The notes under the pieces: model-generated
Databases searched by the model: none
Told to the model about the DNA's origin: nothing
Seen by the model: only the letters and a program-made list of their open reading frames with translations
Assembly (NCBI GenBank): GCA_963575745.1
Contig: CAUYUJ010017637.1
Location: 105,001 to 169,000 of the forward strand
Length of the DNA stretch: 64,000 nucleotides
Direction of reading: 5' to 3'
Origin: Prorocentrum cordatum
Taxonomy: Eukaryota > Sar > Dinophyceae > Prorocentrales > Prorocentraceae
Translations under genes and position numbers: made by a program
Part shown: positions 54,658 through 64,000 of the stretch, in pieces
Numbering within the stretch: the stretch's first letter is position 1
Layout: each line of letters opens with the position of its first letter

Positions 54658-57600
54658 TTAATCAAGAGATGATGGCACGGAACTGGCAAAACTAGGCGGC
54701 AATGACGATGGCGACGCCGAGGCCGAGGTAGAGGAAGAAGAAGAGGGAGAGGAGGAGGAGCTGCTGGTCTTGCGGACGATAGCAGAGCGGCGTCTCTGAG
54801 GTGGCATTGCCGCAAGCGGCTCCCTGGACGCAGCGGCGGCCCCTGGCTGCGCCGTGCGAACAGCAGCCTTGACACAGGAGCGAGCAGCAGCAAGCGCCCA
54901 GATGCGCGCCGTAGTTGAGTGGATCCCGCAGACACACGCATAGCACATCACCACAATCTCAAATATAACCTTGTGCATGTCAACAGCTGATCCAAGTAGC
55001 CCCAAGCGTCCAAGTGGAGTGGCAGGTCGGGAGTAGCCCAGCCCATGCTCAATCAGCTCACGAAAGGGCCTGCAGTAGAGGTAGTGTTGTAAAGCATCTG
55101 GTTCGCGTTGGCATCCGAATGCGCAGGTAAGTTGGCCATGTGGCTGCAATATCCGATGTGATGTAGACCACCCATTGGCCACCCTTTTGAGATACGCAAA
55201 GGACCAAGGAATAGAGCAACCCCGCAGGTAACGTAAGATGCGGTCCCAACGCTGTGGAAGGATAGCGTGCCCATCATGATACATCTCTGGAAAGGGATTG
55301 ACGAGACGAGCGCTGAAGCAGTTCCACAAGGGGATATGTGCAAGACCTGCTTGATCACCGATGCGATGTATCTCTGAAGGCCAGTTGTGCGCGATGGTCT
55401 CTCCAGCTACCTGTGAGCTGCGGGCCGAGCCGCCGCCGGCATCTCGTAGGTGTAGTCGGGATAGGTGGGTGGGCGATCTCCAGCATGCACTCGGGATAAG
55501 GTCTCAATGAAGGCCTCAGATTTCCAGAAGTGGCGGTGCCGCCGGGAGCCCGCCGAGCATATCTGGGATAGCGTTCGCCAGTCACCGACCCGGCCACGTT
55601 GGCAATACATCCATTGATGAAGGCGCTGGTATTCAGGAAGGGTAGATCAAGCGGCACGAGTAAGTGCTCCAATGCTCAAAGCGAACCAGGATGGCACTGA
55701 GGGTCCGCCAGCGCCTCGAAGTTGCAGCCAGGCCGAAATTTTGAAGACGCCGAGGGGGGCGCGGAATAGTCTCGCGAGCGCCACTAGCTCCGCCCGCAGG
55801 AGCCATCTGGGCATCATCCTGAACTGGGCGCCATAAGAGAGGATGGGCGTGACCCATGCGGAGTAGTTGGAGGCCTACCTGGAAACCGCAAGAGGGCCAC
55901 TGGCCACCATCTTCGACCTGAGCTTAACTGTAAGAGAGGGAGCCAGCCAACAAGAGCTCTCGCCCGCAGCAGGCCCCATGACAAGCCCGAGGTAGACCAG
56001 TGCACTCACAACATGGATCTGCGCGAAGAGGGGGGCGATGGCGGCGATCGCGGTGCGCATGTTCTCGGCCAACTGCTCGGTGAATGGGGCGTGGAGCGGA
56101 AAAAGCATGCACTTGGTCAGCTTGAGCGATAGGGTAGCCACGGCCTCCGCAATACGCATAACGTTCGCTACGATCCGCAGGGCTTGAAGTTGTTTGACCA
56201 CGCAACCAATGTCATCTGCGCAGGCACGGGCGAGCCCCAGACGTTCACCGTCCAGGCACTGTTGAAGAGCAAAAAGAAAGCACGCCGTCACCGCCGCGTA
56301 GACTGATCCGCTTAGAGATCACCCCTGAATGATACCAGACAATGGTGGGCTGCCCATTGAGCATGACGATCGCGTCCAAGAGGTGGTAGAGCTGCTCGAG
56401 GACGGCCATAAAAGCGGATGGGGCGTACATCTGCCGAAACACCATCAGCATGAAGGATTGCGCCAAGCTGGGGAAGGCCGCGCCAATGTCCAGCGCGACA
56501 AGGGATGGAAGGTCTCTACCAGCTGATGGTGAGTTGGAGTAAGTGCGTGCTGCGACGTCCAGCTCCAGGATGCTGGCGCCGAAGTTCCGCTTCGGGATGA
56601 ATCCTCTTTGCGAGCTCGGAGCCCAGCCCGTCAGAAGCTTGCTGAACTGAATGTTGATTGTCGCCGTGATCAGCTTGATGTCCGCGTTTCGAAGGCCGAG
56701 CACACGTACGGCGCTGGGAGCGAGCACAGCCAGCAGCCAAGGAGTCATCTACCTCCTCGCCTTTGGGAAGCCAAACTTGCAGCGTGTCGCTGGAGCTCCT
56801 GAACAACGACTGGACCTGCATGATCCACATCATCGCATCTGCCAACACTTGAATTCCAATAGAGGTCGCGCGGCCCAGGCAGAGTATGGGATCGAATCCA
56901 GGCCAGGCCCCGAGCAGCGCATCTTAAGCGCGACCCGACGAAGAAGGGCAGGCGATGGCGGGGCGACCATGGAGAATTCCAAGGCAGGGGCGTGCTTCTC
57001 GATGCAAGACTGCGCTAGGTCAGCGTCGATCGGCTTCGCGCAGACGATCGGGGCCCGATGCTTGACCAAGCGCTCCGCCATGATCGCCGGGTCGCTCGAG
57101 GCTCTGGCCGGGGCGGAGGGGCGCCTGACAGCACGCAAAACCAACCTGCGATTGAGAGGGGGCCACATCCCTGAGCGCCGTTCAGCGGCAGCAAGTTGGC
57201 GCCGTGGGGCATGGGGGGCGCGAGGCCGAGCGAGGCGCTCCTCGAGCCGAGTTCGAAGTCCATCAGCGCGACGTCGTTGGACGGTGTCGCTCCAGTGTTG
57301 AAACAGGGCAAGATGGCGAAGCATAACCTTATGTTGCTGGATCCCCAAGAAGTCTCGAGCCGCCCCGTGATTGTTGATGACCTTACAGGCCAATGTGGTG
57401 TCGTTTCTCCAGACCACCCTTGATATCTGCCTGGCCAGCAGTAATAGAATGGTGTTTGACTCTGGCGCCTATTGAAAGAGTCGGTCACGATAGTCTGAGG
57501 CAACTTCACGAATCGCCCACTTACGCAGCTCAATCTGCATCGGGGGGGGCTCGTGTCCGCATAGTTCAGCTTGTCGCGGGCATGCCTTGAGCTGCTGCTG

Positions 57601-59022
57601 GAAGCCCTCAGACTCGAAGAGGTGCCTTGGAATGCGGTGAGATTGAGCAGGCTCGGGCGTCCTCGGTGACATACGAACAACGCGAGCAGCGTGATCACTG
57701 ACATTCCGATCTGCAAGGTGCGCAGGGCAACCAAATACAGCAGGCTCAAGGGCAAGCCGCGCCATGATCCATCCAGGCCAGCTGCGCCACATTCTGTCGA
57801 GGATGGCGACTGAGAGTAGAAAACTGTCATAGTGCGTGGGCTCGTCACACGAGATCTCGACCATGGAGCAAAGTGTCTTCTCCCACCTACCAGCGCGGGC
57901 ACGTTGTCCTCTGCTTCCAGCAAGGCGTCGACGAGGCTGAAGAAGGAGAGGAAAGCGAGGGGCAAAGTTCAGGTCTCCGTGGAGCACCACCACGCGGTGT
58001 AAAAGATCGCATGGAGCCATCTTGAGGTCCGCTGTCAACACCTTGGAGACATAGTTCAGCTGAGTGGTGGCCAGATCGTGGTGGTGAACATTGAAATCAT
58101 AAATGCGGTAGCCATCCAGTTCCAGCACTACTCGTAGCACTGCACCATGAGCCAGAGACCAGTGAGAAACCTCAGCTGGGCACACCGCAGGAAGAATCAT
58201 GGTGACTCCGATGCGTACTGCAGACCCCTCACAGTAACTGGTGAAGCCACATGCACGCGGGGCTGTCTTCGACAAGAAGTCAACGAGCTGCTCCCCGTCC
58301 TGGTGCACTTCCCGGAGGGCGACAACACCGCGGGTGAAGTCCAGGCGCTTGAGGTGGGCAAGCTTCGGCTTGGCAGACGCACCCCGGCATTGCAACAGGG
58401 CCCGCGTGTTCCATGATGAGAAGGAGAAAGACGGGGTACCTGCCAGAAGCCCATCAGTCGCGAAGCCGTTAAAGACTCCACTCAGCTGTATCAGGAGGGG
58501 AGATGATGCCCTTGGTCGCTTCCGCCAATCGTTCTTTAGGCAGTCCGAGCCCCTGCACCACATCGTCAGACCACGCAACCTCCGAGGCCGCGTTGCCAGG
58601 GTTGGGCGAGAGCCGCAGGACAGGAGCCCAGCCCGACATGACGCAGCCCCTGCTGCGATCGAAGAACCACCTCTTGTCGCTGACCAGCTCTTTGAACGCC
58701 TCCCAAATTCTTCGGCCTTGGATCTCGAGCTTGATCTGCCTTGGGATTTTTTGGTCAGCGCCGATGTGCAAGTTTGCCAGCTGATTGTCCACCGCAGTGA
58801 CCTCGAACCGCTTCCACTGGCCAGGGGCGATCCTCTGGGCTCCAAGAACTTGAGTGACCCTTCGGGCCCAGGGCCCGCAGCACCTGTAAATTGAATAGTA
58901 AACTGCCTGGCGACGCTCTCGGGCGAGGAGATGGCGAAGAACTTCGCATCCTCGCCGCACTCGACAATCCAGTCGGTGAGGATCTGCTGGACCGCGGAGA
59001 GCTCGACGAGCTTAGAGGCCAT
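54658..59022 (-). pseudogene. LINE copy 3, ORF2: endonuclease and reverse transcriptase (several frameshifts)
   Basis: Starts MASKLVELSAVQQILTDWIV. After a shift near 58840 it reads AQRIAPGQWKRFEVTAVDNQ and LEIQGRRIWEAFKELVSDKR; a second shift near 58480 restores the frame. The APE-type endonuclease follows: SSWNTRAL (about 58400-58417), LREVHQD, HGDLNF (57966-57983), LDRMW, and SDHAAR (about 57690). The reverse transcriptase contains GPGLDSIPYSAW (about 56880-56915), LPKGEE, QRGFIPKRN, motif A LVALDIGAAFPSL (56463-56505) and motif C ACADDIG (56210-56222). Its C-terminus has the zinc-knuckle-like CAFGCQREPDALQHYLYC (about 55070-55125). Catalytic residues are present but frame breaks near 57470, 56750 and 56290, among others, prevent one product. 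It differs from copies 1 and 2 (GPGLDS versus GIDGW/GVDGF), so it is another LINE clade. Confidence 0.82.
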
Positions 59023-59082
59023 GACACGGATGATGGTGGCGTCGACCTCCCTGTCAGATCCAGTAGCACTGGCAGGAGGAGG

Positions 59083-59832
59083 CTATGGCTTGGCGTTGGC
59101 GAGATCGAGGGCACCGCGCAGCTCTTGAATCTGTTCGCGCAGGGTCTGCAGAACGGTGTCGTGCTCATCGAGGCGACTCTCACAGGCTCGTAGACGAATA
59201 GAGTGCCTGTCCAGCTGCTCCTGGAACTTCCGTTGGTCAGCGTCGAACTTCTCGGAGCAGAACTGTTCGGAGGCATCCTTGGCCATTTTTGGAAGCTGCT
59301 GCACACCTTCAGCCAGCCTGCCAGCATCAAGAGAATGCTCAGCAAGCTGAGCAGAAAAATCTTTGACTTGGACGGCGACTGTCGAAGAGACCACTGGCGT
59401 GAGGTCGCGGATGAGCTCGTCCCTGTGTTCTGCCATCTTTGGGGAGACAGAATCGCCTGCCAGCTGCTTGATGTAGTCGTCTTTGGTCCACTCGTCGTCA
59501 CTGTTGCCGTCGTCTTCAGAATACATCGCAGCCACCTGCGCCAGAGCAACACCCTCAGAGGTAGCAGAAGGAGCACCAGTATCAACTGACTGGCCAGAAG
59601 AACTACCTGCACCATCATCGTGGGTGCGGTCGCCCACGGCCTGAGCAGCTCCCTTTTGTCCTCTTTTGAGCTTCTTCTTTGGACGGGTGATGACGCGCTT
59701 CGGCCCATCTTTATTTGGCATGCGGGGCGCGGCGTGGGCAACTCTGCACTCCAGGGGGGAGCGATTCCCTGGAGCTGAAAGAGTGGGAACTGTCCTGGGG
59801 GCAGAGGTCTCCACTCTGACCCCGAGGGACAT
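59083..59832 (-). CDS. LINE copy 3, ORF1: basic/coiled-coil protein
   Basis: 249 codons from the first Met after the microsatellite (59832) to TAG at 59083-59085. It has a basic patch (ITRPKKKLKRGQK, residues 48-60), an acidic stretch (YSEDDGNSDDEWTKDDYIKQ, about 104-123), and a C-terminal helical region (about 150-245) with heptad-like spacing (FQEQLDRHSIRLRACESRLD, then VLQTLREQIQELRGAL). This fits the nucleic-acid-binding, self-associating ORF1 of LINEs. The frame is open upstream too, through the microsatellite to 60123, but that part is low-complexity and I do not count it. ORF2 begins 21 codons after the stop in the same frame, with no other stop between. Confidence 0.68.
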   Translation of the reverse strand: MSLGVRVETSAPRTVPTLSAPGNRSPLECRVAHAAPRMPNKDGPKRVITRPKKKLKRGQKGAAQAVGDRTHDDGAGSSSGQSVDTGAPSATSEGVALAQVAAMYSEDDGNSDDEWTKDDYIKQLAGDSVSPKMAEHRDELIRDLTPVVSSTVAVQVKDFSAQLAEHSLDAGRLAEGVQQLPKMAKDASEQFCSEKFDADQRKFQEQLDRHSIRLRACESRLDEHDTVLQTLREQIQELRGALDLANAKP

Positions 59833-59863
59833 GGTGTCTTCAGCCAAAATTGCTACGGAAGAT

Positions 59864-60010
59864 CGAGGAGGAGGAGGAGGAGGAGGAGGAGGAGGAGGGA
59901 GGAGGGAGGAGGGAGGAGGGAGGAGGGAGGAGGGAGGAGGGAGGAGGGAGGAGGGAGGAGGGAAGGAGGAGGAGGAGGAGGAGGAGGCGGAGGGAGGAGG
60001 AGGAGGAGGA
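59864..60010. repeat. (GGA)n / GGAGGGA microsatellite at the 5' side of LINE copy 3
   Basis: GGA triplets with a middle section of GGAGGGA heptamers. On the element's own strand this is a (TCC)n run just before ORF1, as at LINE copy 2. Confidence 0.93.
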
Positions 60011-61140
60011 AAATATACATCCAAGAGGCGCCCGGCGCCCAGAGCGCGCCGGCCGAAGGGGCAACAGGTCGCCAGCCGGAGGCTGACGGGGGAAGCTGGA
60101 GGATCGTGGAGGGTGGGCCCCACGAGACCGCGCGGGAGCAGCTTCTCGACGTCGGCGCTGCTCTAAGAGCAGCGCCGACGGGGGGCCGCTCAGGGGGGCT
60201 CACGAGGGCCTTGCCATCTCATTGGCCCTTGCGAGGCGACGTATGCTAGTCGACGCCACATCGGCGCTGGATCGATGCCATTCCCATCGATTGCCAGACG
60301 CTGATTGACGCCATTGCACTCTAGAGACGGGATCGCGAGGGTATTTTGTTAGGGGGTAGGGAGCGCGGACTACTGCAGGTGGCGAGCGCTGCCAGGTGAC
60401 TGTGAAGCCACAGACCAAGCCTCACCGGGCACGCGCCGTAGCGGTCTGGACGGCCAGCGCGTGCCAAATGAGTGAAAAAACAACTCACTCGAAATGGTCC
60501 CTCCAGGACCGCCGCAGGACGCATCCTAACCAGGAGGAGAAGGGGAACGAGGAGGAGGCGGGTACACAAAGCTCCCATGATTTGCTGCAGCCGGGGCTGA
60601 CTGGAGAGGACACGCGAGAGGACACAAGACCCTTCCGAGGGCCACGTTGCCATGGGAATGGAAGAAGGCATGGGTCGCGAAGCTCAGGAGACGCCAGGGC
60701 ACCCTCGATTTGGCAGGGTCGACCTGCTAATCAGTCTCGACTGCACCGAACTGCTCGGAGGGGCGAGAGGAGGGCAAACACGAAGGTCGGGGGCCCTGGC
60801 CCAGATCGGCGCGGTCTCCAGAAACGCCGGGGCCCCAGGTCTGGCCCAGATCGGCGCGGTCTCCAGAAACGCCGACCACGGCGTCCCGCGCAGGATCCCC
60901 GCGGATCGAAAGCTCAGCCAGCGCAGGAGCGACGGAGCGAAATGCGCCAGGACGGAGCCACGAGTCCGCAGGAGCTCTGGGCCTCCCCCCCCCCCACCCC
61001 CACCCCCGCGCTCTTCGAGGCCGCGGCTGCCCCCCCCCCCGTGGTGGCACTGGCCAAGGGGGGCGGGGGGACGCCTCCGCTCACGTGCCGCCGCGCGGGC
61101 GCCGCGGAGGGGGGCTCGCTCCTCTGTGGTCCCCTCGCCG
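60010..61140. other. Flank with hairpin and 45-bp repeat, no supported gene
   Basis: Contains a 13-bp perfect stem (GTCGGCGCTGCTC at 60151-60163 and its complement at 60167-60179) and two copies of CTGGCCCAGATCGGCGCGGT 45 bases apart (60796, 60841). A plus-strand frame from 60396 runs 352 codons into the (TCC)n at 61168. Its text is Arg/Pro/Gln-rich with the 15-residue repeat and no recognised domain. Confidence 0.5.
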
Positions 61141-61167
61141 CTTCCCCTCCCTCACGTGCTCTCTGCC

Positions 61168-61240
61168 CTGCCTCCTCCTCCTCCTCCTCCTCCTCCTCCT
61201 CCTCCTCCTCCTCCTCCTCCTCCTCCTCCTCCTCCTGCTA
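61168..61240. repeat. (TCC)n microsatellite
   Basis: About 23 TCC triplets, followed by looser CTCC-rich sequence to about 61270. Confidence 0.93.
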
Positions 61241-61451
61241 CTCCTTCTACTCCTCCTCCACCTCCTCTCTTCCCTCCCACCCCCTCTCCCTCCCCCCTTC
61301 CCGCGCCGAGGAAGTCCTGCGCTCCGCGCGTCGCCGGCGGCGGCTCGGGCGACACGCCATGCCCTGCGAGCGGCTCGCGCGTCGCTCCGCTCGGCGGGGC
61401 GGGAGGCTGGGAAGAGCTCGGGGCGTGGACGCCTGGGGACTGGGGCGTGGT

Positions 61452-61604
61452 TAGGGGGCCACATGCCAACCCTACCCCTGCCCCCCACGATTTCTGAGGG
61501 GAGGGTGGGGGTCACTCCGTTCGGGAGCTCCCGAGCGAAGTGAACCCCACCCTCCCCCTCAGAAATCGTGGGGGGTGGGGGTAGGGTTCGCATGCGGCCC
61601 CCTA
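61452..61604. mobile_element. 155-bp foldback (MITE-like) element, copy 2
   Basis: Palindrome centred at 61527/61528 with ends TAGGGGGCCACATGC and GCATGCGGCCCCCTA, closely matching the element at 32502-32656. Its surroundings repeat: GCCTGGGGACTGGG.CGTGGTTAG lies at 61431-61454 and again at 61611-61634, so the insertion site itself is duplicated. Confidence 0.75.
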
Positions 61605-61627
61605 GTGGGTGCCTGGGGACTGGGACG

Positions 61628-61687
61628 TGGTTAGCGTGTCGCGCCGAAGCGCTGTGGGCCAGAACCAGCGGCGCGACACGCTAACCA
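61628..61687. other. 19-bp perfect hairpin
   Basis: TGGTTAGCGTGTCGCGCCG (61628-61646) and its exact reverse complement (61669-61687), with a 22-base loop. A second, smaller hairpin with 13-bp arms (AAACATCGACCTG, 61739-61751 and 61769-61781) lies 50 bases on. Function unknown. Confidence 0.7.
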
Positions 61688-61918
61688 AGCGTTCCTGACC
61701 CGAGGGGCAACGCAAAGGGTGGGCCGGCCCAGGGGGGAAAACATCGACCTGGAATCGTCGATTGATTACAGGTCGATGTTTCGCCGACAGATCAGCGATA
61801 GGACCCCGATGGCGAACCTGGACGGTCTTGGGCGGGGCGGGCTATCGGCCCCATACCGGCGATCGACGAGCGAATGGGGGTCGATGAACTCCACCCCTAA
61901 GCAGATACCCTCCAAACG

Positions 61919-62073
61919 TTGGCCCTGATGATCGCCCTCACATTGTCCCGCTCCATGGCTCTCTCTGCGTCCCTGGGGTCCCGGCCGACCTCCCCGCAGT
62001 GCTCGATGAGCCGCTCCAGGACGCGGCTCCCGAACTGGTGGCGGGCCACAGAGGTGGCCTCCCCGCGCATGGC
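61919..62073 (-). CDS. Pumilio (PUF) RNA-binding repeat, single exon
   Basis: Minus strand. The acceptor is CCCCGTGGCAG just before 62073 and the donor GTATCT is at 61913-61918, for an exon of about 155 nt. It reads AMRGEATSVARHQFGSRVLE, RLIEHCGEVGRDPRDAERAM and ERDNVRAIIRANVWR. This matches one PUF repeat. The base-contact helix GSRVLE has S, R and E, the pattern that reads guanine in the established PUF code. It resembles the exon at 4320-4485 in repeat register, splice positions and length. The rest of the protein is not seen in the window; the (TCC)n and the assembly gap lie just upstream on this strand. Confidence 0.75.
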
Positions 62074-62137
62074 CTGCCACGGGGCAGCGGGGGCGGAGCG
62101 CGGGCGAGGAGGTTTCGTTGTGGGGCCTCCAGGAGCC

Positions 62138-62237
62138 TCGTCCTCCTCCTCCTCCTCCTCCTCCTCCTCCTTCTCCCCCTCCTCCTCCTCCTCCTCCTCC
62201 TCCTCCTCCTCCTCCTCCTCCTCCTTCTCCTCCTCCT
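62138..62237. repeat. (TCC)n microsatellite up to the gap
   Basis: TCC triplets with two CTTC interruptions, running into the unknown bases. The gap probably arose because this repeat could not be assembled. Confidence 0.93.
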
Positions 62238-62337
62238 NNNNNNNNNNNNNNNNNNNNNNNNNNNNNNNNNNNNNNNNNNNNNNNNNNNNNNNNNNNNNNN
62301 NNNNNNNNNNNNNNNNNNNNNNNNNNNNNNNNNNNNN
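62238..62337. other. Assembly gap (100 N)
   Basis: Exactly 100 unknown bases, a common placeholder length, flanked by (TCC)n on the left and (CAA)n on the right. True size unknown. Confidence 0.99.
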
Positions 62338-63559
<1,222 letters not shown>

Positions 63560-63560
<1 letters not shown>

Positions 63561-64000
63561 TCCTGGGTGCCTGGGTGTCGGGAGCGCGGCGCTTGCGCAA
63601 ATTGCAAGAAATTCCAACGCAAGGCCATTCTTCAGTAAGTTGCGAGCAAGTCTCCAGCGAGAGCGCGACTCCAGAGCGCCGGGAAAGCGATTCCAGAATA
63701 AATTGCACGGAAGTCCCAAGCGAGAGCGCGATGCCTGAATGAAATGCGAGGAAGTCTCGGGCGGGAGCGGGGGTCGTGGCTAAATTGTAAGGAAGTCTCA
63801 AGCGGAAGCCGTTGTTGTTGTTGTTGTTGTATCCCGGGGGCCAGGGGCCCAGTTTGAGCAGGAAGACTTTCCCTGTCAAAAGACAGGGTGCGAGCGTCGA
63901 GGGGCACACTTTGATTCAGAAAAAACAGTATGCACCGGTGGGGGGGGGATCAACAATAATTATTTTTCAGAAATGAGATTTCCACAACAACAACAACAAC
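63560..64000 (+). repeat. Degenerate ~40-65-bp repeats and (TTG)n/(CAA)n ends
   Basis: AAGTCTCNAGCGAGAGCGCG-like phrases recur near 63648, 63711, 63751 and 63793. The sequence then has (TTG)n at 63811-63830 and ends in (CAA)n at 63985-64000, the complement, so a third 615-bp-type unit may lie inverted or follow beyond the window. Confidence 0.65.

Overview
The window looks like a piece of a dinoflagellate nuclear genome. The reasons are its high GC content, very large amounts of simple and tandem repeats, decayed dinoflagellate-type non-LTR (LINE) retrotransposons, widely separated short exons of RNA-binding domains, and a tandemly duplicated gene on one strand. This is inference from sequence character; I do not name a species. 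No rRNA, tRNA, CRISPR, operon or prokaryotic signal is visible. Most long open frames are by-products of triplet repeats.

Layout. 1-1390 is a decayed LINE reverse transcriptase on the minus strand. 1390-4310 is simple repeat: (TCC)n, then (ATC)n, then a CCACTGTCCC minisatellite between inverted GGTTCGAACC-box clusters. 4320-4485 (minus) is an exon-like Pumilio (PUF) repeat. 4498-22082 and 22083-50877 are two units of one direct tandem segmental duplication, about 17.6 and 28.8 kb. The later part of each unit carries the same order of minisatellites and microsatellites. 50878-60010 holds a second-type LINE on the minus strand: ORF1 intact, ORF2 (endonuclease plus reverse transcriptase) frameshifted, then a long unrecognised ORF of about 1000 codons. 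60010-64000 holds hairpins, a second PUF exon (61919-62073), a 100-base assembly gap (62238-62337) and two 615-bp repeat units.

Genes. The best-supported host gene is a cold-shock-domain protein on the minus strand, present once per duplication unit. In each copy the first recognisable exon encodes a KGKGK-rich linker and the start of the domain; the second encodes the rest and the stop. Copy 1 has an intron of about 0.9 kb. Copy 2 has an intron of about 8.7 kb because a 7.8-kb block with a LINE and a foldback element sits in it. Both copies remain open with a few amino-acid differences. The two PUF exons on the same strand show a second kind of RNA-binding protein; whether they belong to one gene cannot be told here.

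The rest is modular repeat DNA: a ~300-bp CG-rich satellite, (CGT)n arrays ending in a G-quadruplex motif, 90-bp and 102-bp arrays followed by a purine tract and a common hairpin box, and a 155-bp foldback element. The most unusual parts are the long third ORF behind the LINE, the array/purine/box modules, the foldback family, and the unequal growth of the two duplication units.
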